A stretch of 64,000 bases of DNA, taken from contig JARKIP010000011.1 in the NCBI GenBank assembly GCA_029990175.1, positions 24,340,001-24,404,000 of the forward strand, written 5' to 3'. This document shows positions 55,380-64,000 of the stretch, one piece after another. How positions within the stretch are numbered: the first letter of the stretch is position 1; the number at the start of each line of letters is the position of its first letter. The notes beneath the pieces were generated by a model that worked only from the letters and a program-made list of their open reading frames with translations, was not told the origin of the DNA and made no database searches. This DNA comes from Petunia secreta (lineage: Eukaryota; Streptophyta; Magnoliopsida; Solanales; Solanaceae). Made by a program: the position numbers and the translations under genes.

Positions 55380-56068
55380 TACTTGAGGGAGTCAGCATAG
55401 AATAGAAGAATACGCAGTTTTTCCATCATGGACGGCCTAGAAGAAGCTAACTTGCTGGTACACATTAGTCCTAATTTAAAAATGGCGGTCATAGCTTTCA
55501 AGATTGCTGGTCCCATGATTTCTGCATCAAGAGCATCTATAATGGGCTTGCCTTCTTGACAGTGTTTCCATGCCCATTGTGCTAGGTTCATATGATCATC
55601 TCTGTTTACAGGTTCCTTCCCAGTAGCTAGCTCCAATAACACCACACCAAAGCTATAGACATTTAGAGCGATGTCTATAGCTATAGACATTGTTATAAGA
55701 AAGATCAAGGATCTCCAGCTTTGAGCAGTTGTATAGAACTTTTGGAAAATCTCCGGTTAAAGCTGTATTGGCAAGCTCAATCTTTCTAAGTTGTTTAAGC
55801 ACGCAAATGCTTGGCGGGACTTGTTTTTTCCCCAAAGTAATCATGCTGCTTAAACTAATGGTAGTGACAGAAGCATTAGCACGGTAAATGCCATCCCAAC
55901 TGCACGGGGAGGAGCTGATATTCCAGGTCCACAACTCATATGGATCTCCCCAGACAAAATGGTCTTCTCATCTTGGTTTGCAGTTTGAGGATTTGAGTGA
56001 AGAAATACTGGAAACCACAGAAAGAAAATGATGATAGTTTCATGATGGTAGTATCTTGTCGTCATCAT
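55380..56068 (-). pseudogene. LRR receptor kinase copy D, internally deleted
   Basis: The minus strand starts MTTRYYHHETIII at 56068 with the same signal peptide as copy C, then the N-terminal cap and first LRR (KLEILDLSYNN). At about 55675-55690 it jumps directly to the kinase C-lobe (YSFGVVLLELATGKEPVN ... SSRPSMMEKL), ending near 55380. About 1.5 kb of LRRs, transmembrane segment and kinase N-lobe are missing, and there is a further frame break after residue 38 in the cap. The junction has a short repeat of CTATAGACATT, which may have guided the deletion. Confidence 0.85.
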
Positions 56069-57060
56069 CTAAAATGATTTTCCCAAACAATAACAATAAA
56101 AGTAGTATCACGTTTGTTGAGTTAAGAATTTAAACGATGAGAATGTGATCTTAAAGGAGTAATAAAGGGTGCAAAGGGGACAGGGTGGGGCAAGTCGGTG
56201 ACTGCTGTTTGATATCTTTGCCTCAGTACCACAAGTAGTACAGTATAGATTATCAAAAGTTTTTGCAGCTAAGGTACGAGTAACTGACAGTAGACATGGT
56301 GTGACAAGCTACAATGTTAAGTAATGCATTCCTTATCTATAGTTGTTCCCTTTTAAGCAAGTGTTGCATAAATAGCCTCGACATTACACAATGAGAAAGA
56401 ATGAAACTGTATTCTTATTCAAGTTTTGACAGAGCGGCATAACTTTATTCTACGTATCTTGATAAATTATTCACAAATTTACTTGGAACTTCAAGCTAGT
56501 CACTGTATATAATCTATCTCCTTTTAACGTAGGTGGTCCGAGCGGGTTATTTGGACGAAAGGTAAGTCTTTTTTATTTGAATGATTAACCTTTTTTTCTA
56601 AAAGATTGTCCTCTCTACCAGATGGAGATAAAAAGTTGATGTTCCAAATTTATATGCGATGCCTTAGGCTTACTACTAATATGGTGTTGCATCAAATTGT
56701 ATCACTTACCTTAACTTTTTCATCATGTTTTCAACTTTGCCCAACCGTCCATTTGCATTCATTTTAGATTGACAACCATGACTAACCAGCAAATAATGGT
56801 TCTGTGTAAATTGACAGAGAAAATATACATTAGATTTGCAGTTGACTATTGACTTTACAAATTTCCACAATAAGTAGGGAATAAATAGGACAGGACGAAT
56901 AGAGACGGCAAGACTTGACCCACTAAATATGTAACACGCCCTGCCTGCTGATTAATCTTGCTGTGTGGCAGTGACGATGCACCAATTTCCTCTTATTCTT
57001 TTCAACTTGGTTCAAGTGTCCATTTGCATTCACTATACTAATTTTTTCTTCGTGACAACA
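56069..57060 (-). promoter_or_regulatory. upstream region of copy D, duplicate of copy C upstream region
   Basis: Similar to 62830-63990: AAACGATGAGAATGT, TTAAAGGAGTAATAA, GGGTGGGGCAAGTC, GCAGCTAAGGTACGAGTA, CGACATTACACAATGAGAAA and TCCATTTGCATTCA occur in the same order in both. This shows that kinase copies were duplicated with their promoters. Confidence 0.7.
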
Positions 57061-57460
57061 CATAACATACATTCTAGACTACACTTATGACTCCTCCAAT
57101 GGTAGGAGGTACACAAGACTATTACTTTTTAGTCCAACTCAATTTAAGAATCCATTCATATTCTACTCTATGAAATTTGACTAGATCAACCGAAAATGGG
57201 ATGGAACAACTTTTTTCGCCTAATGTGCTCTAGGGAAAATCAAGGAAGCTTACTTGGTGGGCTGCTAATACCTCCACCATGTAAGTGGGAATTAGATTCT
57301 CCATTTAGTAATCCCCTTCCCCATGTAAAATGAAATATAAATAGGAAACTGCTCCTCCACGGCTATTGTCAATTGATCAGCAAAGAGGAACATCTTCATT
57401 ATTTGAAATATGTTGCTTCATCCCTTCAACCTATTACTCAATACCTATAATGGAGGCATG

Positions 57461-59421
57461 CTAGTGAGCATAGCATACAAGAGTTTGCAGTACTTCCATC
57501 ATGGACGGCCTAGAAGAAGCTAACTTGTTCGTACACATTAGCCCTAATTTAAAGATGGCAGTCATAGCTTTCAGGATGTCTGGTTCCATGATATCTGCAT
57601 CAAGAACATCTGCAATGAGGTTGCCTTCTTCACAGTATTTCCATGCCCACTGTGCTAGATTCATGTGCTGATCTCTGTTAACAGGTTCCCTTCCAGTAAC
57701 TAGCTCCAATAGTACCACACCAAAACTATAGACATTGGTTTTGTATTTACTCTCCTTGTATAGGCATACTCTAAAACTAAAAATGATATGTTAGGTTACC
57801 TTAAAAACATTGACCAAGAATTCTTAAGAGTAAAACTAATCATGGAGCTAAGAAGATAATGAGTACCTGGAGCAATGTAACCGAAAGTACCAGCAACTGC
57901 AGAAGCAGTCTCAGTGTGATGATCTCCACGCTGAGATAGAACTCTTGCCAGTCCAAAATCTGCTACTTTTGAATTCAATTCATCATCTAGAAGAATATTA
58001 CTAGATTTAATATCTCGATGAACAATGTGCGGGGAGCAATCATGGTGCTTATAGCAAATACCATGTGCTGCTCCAATTGCTATGTTTAGCCTAATATTCC
58101 TTTTCAAGACAACATTCCAGACCGACATTTTACTTCTTTTCTTGTAATGTAACCATTTGTCTAAGCTTTGATTTTGCATGTACTCAAACACGAGAAGTTT
58201 TGAGTTCTCATTGTAAATGCAGCAAATCAGCTTAACAATGTTAGCATGTCGAATCCCACCCAATATTTGAATTTCTCCAGTCTATGCTCTAACATTTTTC
58301 CATTGCATATTCTTTTAACATCAACACAACTCCCGTTTGGACCAACACCAACTCGATAGACCTTTCCTGATCCTCCACTCCCGATCAAGTTCTCTTCAGT
58401 TAAATCTAGCAAAATTTCACTTTCTGTGAAGTCTAAGCTTCTTCGAAAACGAATTAACTGATAATCGTCACTTTTTTGCTTCTTCTTCCGGAACAGTCCA
58501 GTTAGGGGAAATCTTCCTTGTTTTACAGTGCAGCACAAAAGCCAAAGTAGAACAATTACAAGAACTCCAACCAGGAGAAGTATGATCATGGTTCTGCGGT
58601 GTTTGCGACTAAAATTGTGGTTATTACACATTGGTAATAGAGATGAATCACGGTCTGGATTAGAAGAACGTAGGTCAAGATTACCATAGAAATGATAGGA
58701 AAGGTGTTCATCAAGTTGTGGTGGGATTTCTCCAGATAAGCGATTACCAGAAAGATCTAGTTGAGACAATTTTGACTCTCCAACTGGGATTGGTAAGCTG
58801 CCACAAAGTTGATTATTCTCAAGATATAAAGCTGTCAATTTTTTCAAACTAAACAAAAAGCCTGGAATTGTTCCATTGAGATTATTGGTTGAAAGATCTA
58901 AGACTTGAAGGTTTGGAAAATTTCCAATTTCTGGGATTACTGAGCCTTGGAAGTTGTTAAATCCTAGATGCAATTCCTGTAATTGGAAAAACTGAGCAAC
59001 AGTTGATGGAATAGTGCCACTGAAGTTATTTCGAGTGAGATCCAAGTGAGTTAAGCTAGACAATGGATGAAGGTCTCCAGGCAATGGTCCATGGAAATAG
59101 TTATAAGAAAGATGGAGGATCTCCAGCTTGGAGCAATTGTATACTACTTTTGGAAATTCTCCAGTTAAATGGAGTAGGTATGTACAAGTTCAATCTTTCT
59201 AAGTTGTTTAAGCCCGCAAATGGTTGGCGGGACTTGTTGTTTTCCAAAAATAATCATGAATCTTAAACTAATGTGAGTGACAGAACCATTAGTACATAAA
59301 ATGCCAGTCCAACTGCACGGGTAGGAACTAGGGTTCCACGTCCGCAACTGATATGGATATGAAATTCCATTTGGATCTCCCCAGAAACTCTTGAGCTCCA
59401 ACAAAATGGTCTTCTCATTTT
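57461..59421 (-). pseudogene. LRR receptor kinase copy B, 5' end replaced
   Basis: The minus strand begins inside the N-terminal cap (LELKSFWGDPNGIS) at about 59421; the signal peptide is gone and ENOD93-intron sequence lies there instead. LRRs follow, broken by a frameshift near 59090-59165, with about three repeats fewer than copy C. Then come the transmembrane segment (TMIILLLVGVLVIVLLWLL) and the kinase P-loop (GSGGSGKVYRV). The normal Lys-containing strand reads VDVKRI (copy C: VAVKRI). A deletion at the FLAE site near 58275 shifts the frame. The rest of the kinase (HRDIKSSN, DFGLARVL) is open at 58263-57880. The last exon has a 1-bp loss near 57735 before SFGVVLLEL. Inactive. Confidence 0.87.
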
Positions 59422-60065
59422 TTTAGGAATACTTATTGAAAAGAAAATAGAAGTTTTTAGAAAGTTAACTCGAGTTCTATTATGTTAAAATTGATTGAAA
59501 ATATTCCTGCTATATTTTAGTGCGTTCAAAATTCTGGATGCTCTATTTTTGATTTATTTGTGGTGTGTATATCTTGTTCAACTAGTTTCTTCTGTTGGCA
59601 AAGTAAATAGAATGTTACATACGTTCTTCTTCTGCTCTGCTAATTTGTACAAGTACATGTTATATGGGAAGCTTGCTTCTTTACAAATTTTGGTCATTTC
59701 CATTAATTGGATAATATATGTCAAATACCTGATATGGTTGTGCATTCTTCTGAACTCGCAGAGGGTGTCTAAAACAGCTGCAATTGCATGTGCAATTCCT
59801 ACGGTTTGTGAATTCAAGCTCTTCTTGATCTGATTATTTTCCAAGCATTTTTGGTTTTAGACTTTACTCTTGCTATTATGGCATACAATGCTGTCTTCCA
59901 ACTTCATTTTGGCTCTTTAATTTGTTCCAAGTTCCTTTTATCTCCAGTCCACTGATTCTGATAACTATTGACCGCAGCTTATGTGAAGAAAATAACATTT
60001 TCTACCATGGATATCCCAAAATCATGAAAGGGGAAAAAAAGAGACTGTCATGGACCTCATGGCCA
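59422..60065 (+). pseudogene. duplicated ENOD93 fragment: exon 2 with flanking introns
   Basis: About 640 bp similar to 49785-50460, the end of intron 1, exon 2 and start of intron 2 of the ENOD93-like gene. Shared landmarks are TTCTTCTTCTGCTCTGCTA, GAACTCGCAGAGGGTGTC and CAATTCCTACGGTTTGTGAATT. The exon copy (59761-59803) has lost about 11 bases after AGGGTGTC and 9 bases in the middle, so it is dead. It sits directly upstream of the truncated copy B kinase and continues into the same SINE as in the ENOD93 intron. Confidence 0.85.
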
Positions 60066-60247
60066 TGCCCCTAGGGCTTTGGTCTAGTGGTAAGAGCGCA
60101 TTACGTAATGTGAGATTAGGTACAAGTTACGAGTTCGAACCATATTGCCGACAAAAGCTTGGTACTTGAGTGGAGAAGGGTAGAGGGGTGGGCCATCACC
60201 GAGTTTCGATCCATCCGCCATGTCCCTTGGAGGATTCTTGTTATAAA
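60066..60247 (+). mobile_element. tRNA-derived SINE, second copy
   Basis: Box A TGGTCTAGTGGTAAGAGC (60080-60097) and box B GAGTTCGAACC (60131-60141), then the same body as the SINE at 50475-50666. It lies at the same place relative to the duplicated ENOD93 sequence, so it was carried along by the duplication and is not an independent insertion. It is followed by (GAA)n(GA)n (60248-60281). Confidence 0.82.
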
Positions 60248-60528
60248 AGAAGAAGAAGAAGAAGAGAGAGAGAGAGAGAGATTATCATGGCCATATTTTT
60301 CCACTTCCTCGGGCCTGACCCCTCTCAACCTCTCCCTTCCCCTTTCTTCATCCTGACTTCGCAAATTTCCACGATCATGGGGTCATATTAAAGGAGTAAG
60401 AAAGGGTGCAAAGGGAAATTTCCAAGGCTATCTTCATTTGATCAGCAATAAGGAACATCTCTATTTCTTGAAAAGGTTAAATTTATCCCTTAAACCTATT
60501 ACTCCACTAACTACCTGTAAAGGACAAA

Positions 60529-62734
60529 CTAGCGAGCATAGAATAGAAGAGTTTGCAGTACTACCCTCATGGACGGCCTAGAAGAAGCTAAATTGTTCGT
60601 ACACATTAGTCCTAACTTAAAGACAGCAGTCATAGCTTTCGAGGCTCCTGGTTCCATTACTTCCTTATCAAGAAGATCTGCAATGGGGTTGCCTTCTTCA
60701 CAGTGTTTCCATGCCCACTGTGCTAGGTTCATGGGCTCATCTTTGTTGACAGGCTCCCTCCCAGTAGCTAGCTCCAATAACACCACACCGAAACTATAGA
60801 CATCGCTCTTTGTATTTACTTTCCTCGTATAGGCATACTCTGAATGATCCAAAGAGAGACATTTTAGTCTCCTTAATTATGAACATTAACCAAGAAACTA
60901 AGATTAATCATGGAGCTAAGAGGATCATAAGTACCTGGAGCAATGTAACCAAAAGTACCAGCAACTGCAGAAGCAGTCTCGGTATGATGATCTCCACGCT
61001 GAGATAGAACTTTTGCTAGTCCAAAGTCCGCAATTTTTGGATTTAATTCATCATCTAGAAGAATATTACTAGATTTAATGTCTCGATGAATGATGGGAAG
61101 GGCACAATCATGGTGCATATAACAAAGACCAAGTGCTGCCCCAATCGCTATGTTCAGCCTAATATTCCATTTCAAGACAACATTCTGGTCTGGATTGACG
61201 GACATTTTACTTCTTTTATTGTAATGTAACCATTTGTCTAAGCTTTGATTTTGCATGTGCTCATACACCAGAAGTTTTGAGTTCTCATTGTAAATGCAGC
61301 AAATCAGCTTAACAATGTTAGCATGTCGAATCCCACCCAGTATTTGAACTTCTGCAAGAAATGTTTCTCCAGCCCATGTTCTAATTTGCTTTCATTGAAT
61401 ATTCTTTTAACAGCAACAGAACTCCCATTTGAATTGACACAAACTCTATAGACTTTTCCTGATCCACCACTGCCAATCAAGTTCTCTTCAATTATGTTTT
61501 GCAAAATTTCACTTTCTGTGAAGCCTAAACTTCTTTGAAAACGAATTAGCTGATAATCGTCACTGTTTTTCTTCTTCTTCTGGAACTGTCCAGTTAGGGG
61601 AAATCTTCCTTGTTTCACAGCGCAGCACAAAAGCCAAAGTAAAACAATTGCAAGAACTCCAACCGTGAGAAGTATGATCATGGTTCTGCGGTGTTTGTGA
61701 CTATGATTGTGGTTATTACACATTGGTAATAGAGATGAAGCACGGTCTGGATTAGAAGAACAGAGGTCAAGATTACCATAGAAATGATAGGAAAGGTGTT
61801 CATCAAGTTGCGGTGGGATTTTTCCAGATAAACGATTATCAGAAAGATCTAGTTGGGACAAGTTTGACTCTCCAACTGGAATTGGTAAGCTGCCAGAAAG
61901 TTGATTACGGTCAAGATATAAAGATCTCAAATTCTTCAAACTGAACAGAAAGCCTGGAATTGTTCCATTTAGATTATTGATTGAAAGAACCAAGACTTTA
62001 AGACTAGAAAGACCAGAAAGGGTTTCTGGTATGTTTCCAATCAAATTTGACCGCATAATATGAAGTCCTTTCAAATTCTTCAGCTCACCTAGCTCCTTTG
62101 GAATGGTAGATAGCTCAAATTTCTCCATGGACGATAAATCCAACACCTCAAGGTTTGAAAGATTTCCAATTTCTGGGGGTATCGAGCCTTGGAAGTTGTT
62201 AAATCCAAGAAGCAACTCCTGTAATTTGGAAAGCTGAGCAACAGCTGGTGGAATAGTGCCATTGAAGAAGTTTCCTCTGAGATTCAAGAGAGTTAGGCTA
62301 GACAATTGATGAAGGTCACAAGGCAATGGTCCATGGAAATTATTATGAGAAAGATCAAGGATTTCCAGCTTTGAGCAGTTGTACAGAACTTTTGGAAAAT
62401 CTCCAGATAAAGAGATAGATGACAGTTCAATCTCTCTAAGTTGTTTAAGCCCGCAAATGCTTGGCGGGACTTGTTTTTTTCCCAAAATAATCATGTGGTT
62501 TAAACTAATGGCAGTGACAGAAGCATTAGCACAGTAAATGCCATCCCAACTGCACGGGGAGGAGCTGATATTCCAGGTCCACAACTCATATGGATCTCCC
62601 CAGAAACTCTTGAGCTCCAACAAAATGGTCTTCTCATCTTGGTTTGCAGTAGTTTGAGGTTTTGAGTGAAGAAATACTGGAAACCACAGAAAGAAAATGA
62701 TGATAGTTTCATGATGGTAGTATCTTGTCGTCAT
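60529..62734 (-). pseudogene. LRR receptor-like kinase copy C, near full length, one frameshift
   Basis: Start MTTRYYHHETIII at 62734 (a longer in-frame start at 62764 is less likely). Exons are 62734-60935 and 60839-60529, with a 95-bp GT/AG intron at GYIAP|EYAYTRK, typical of the family. There is a signal peptide (about 1-29), an LRR N-cap with the SPCSWDGIYC cysteines, about nine LRRs (60-320), a transmembrane helix (about 350-371) and a kinase: P-loop GSGGSGKVYRV, VAVKRIF Lys, HRDIKSSN, DFGLAK, APE. It resembles the HAESA/HSL class of LRR-XI kinases, whose members sense secreted peptides at the plasma membrane, but those have about 20 LRRs. A 1-bp loss near 61365 (after GLEK) breaks the frame before the kinase core. 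If that is a sequencing error the gene would be functional. Confidence 0.85.
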
Positions 62735-64000
62735 GTCTAAAATGATTTTCCTAAACAATAACAAATGGGCAATACAGATTTATAGATAAATCAAAGAATG
62801 GTATAAATTGACAGATAAGTAAAAGAAAAAAGAATATCACATTTGTGGTTGACTCGTGACTTTACAATTTAAACGATGAGAATGTCATCTTAAAGGAGTA
62901 ATAATTAATGGTGCAAATGGGACAGGGACATAGGGTGGGGCAAGTCTTGACCAATTTGTCTAGTGTTTGATATGTTTGGTCAGTACCAGAAGTGGAGGTC
63001 GACTATAGATGATCAAAACTTTTTGCAGCTAAGGTACGAGTAGCTGACAGTAAACATGGTTTGACAAGCTGCAATGTGAAGTATATATTTTACATGACTT
63101 GGATGCATTCCTTGAAGGCTGTTGAACCAAATTTCAACTTGTTTGAGTTCATCCTTTCTTTTTGTGATTTAAGCAGATAGGATGATTTTAGGCCGCGGTC
63201 TATATTTGTTCCCGTCAAGGAAATGTTGCAAACATAGACTCGACATTACACAATGAGAAAGAATGAAAATGCATTCTTATTCAAGTTTTGACAGAGTTGC
63301 ATAACTTTGCACTACAAATCTTGCTAAATTTATGGATCGGCAAAACTTGGGACCTCCCGGCTGAATTTCAAGCTAGTTGTTCTTTTAGTGTATATAATCT
63401 ATCTCCTACTAATGTAATTAATCTTCCATATAGCTGCCTTATCCTTACTGTGCGGCAGTGACTTATATGGTGTTGCACCAAATTGCACCAATTTCCTTTT
63501 TCTTTTCATCATGGTTCAACCGTCCATTTGCATTCATTTTAGTACTTTCCTGTATTGACACCATGGCTTCTCTCCAAAGCATAAATTGACAAAGAGGAAA
63601 ATTTGCAGTTGTACTGGTACATCAAAGTTGACTCGCAAATTTCCACAATAAGTAGGGATATGGAGAGAGACGGGACAGGCAGGCCAAGACTTGACCGCTA
63701 AATATGTAACACGCCCTACCCTGCCTATTTTTAGATCCATATCATCCAAGCAAGAGAAAATCTAAGTTTCATCCTTGTGGTGATGGGCTATTTCAAGGTC
63801 GAGTTTCAAACAAGTCATGTTTTAACTTATCTAATAATCTACTACTATCTCTTTTTAATGAAGGTAGCAAGAATTGGAGAACCGAATTGTTTGAAAGTAT
63901 TTATTTTATTTACTTAACACGGTAGCCTTGCGTTAATCTTGCTGTGTGGCAGTGACTAGTCTGGTGATGCACCAATTTCCTTCTTTTTTTCCCGTCTTGT
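62735..64000 (-). promoter_or_regulatory. upstream region of copy C
   Basis: No gene is seen. It is a duplicate of the region upstream of copy D (56069-57060) and is itself partly repeated: the GGCAGTGACT...GATGCACCAATTTCC-like block occurs near 63450-63500 and again near 63947-63980. It presumably includes the promoter of copy C. Confidence 0.55.

Overview
This window is nuclear DNA of a dicot plant, most likely Solanaceae. The clues are a 5'-truncated SINE whose 3' half matches my memory of the tobacco TS family, Ty3/gypsy elements of the Tat and Athila lineages, a Mutator-like element carrying a ULP1-type protease gene, and two plant gene types (an ENOD93-like gene and a cluster of LRR receptor kinases). 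No operon-like or bacterial features are present. About 70% of the window is transposon.

Layout. 1-374 is flank with no recognised gene. 380-11067 is a complete but decayed Tat-lineage Ty3/gypsy element (LTRs, 5-bp TSD AAGAC), with broken gag-pol on + and a multi-exon antisense gene on - between pol and the 3' LTR. 11340-11951 is a probable MITE. 12049-23651 is a large KI/CUMULE-type Mutator-like element (MULE). Its broken MuDR transposase gene (+) converges on a DUF1985/ULP1-like protease gene (-), and an Athila-like solo LTR (17700-19007) sits in an intron of the latter. 24223-36530 is a young Athila element with nearly identical 1354-bp LTRs, an open RT-RNaseH-integrase frame, a deletion in gag and a frameshifted ORF after pol; it may have split a small host gene. 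37120-37326 is a foldback MITE. About 37590-39385 is a tandem array of roughly 112-bp monomers that alternate in two types.

39991-46790 holds three non-autonomous relatives of the big MULE, back to back, each with a long array of degenerate TGTTTC/TGTATC motifs. The same motif fills the introns and spacers of the autonomous-type MULE. A further small TIR element lies at 46864-47604.

From 47900 the window becomes genic. A four-exon ENOD93-like gene (+, 47900-52792) looks intact and has SINE insertions in its introns. It is followed by four LRR receptor-kinase copies on the - strand (53430-62734). One is nearly full length with a single frameshift; the other three are truncated or broken. A duplicated piece of the ENOD93 gene (exon 2, flanking introns and a SINE) is fused to the 5' end of one kinase copy.

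The most interesting signal is the motif array shared by the MULE family. It resembles in logic the short motifs of VANDAL MULEs that are bound by an element-encoded anti-silencing protein, but that link is a hypothesis.
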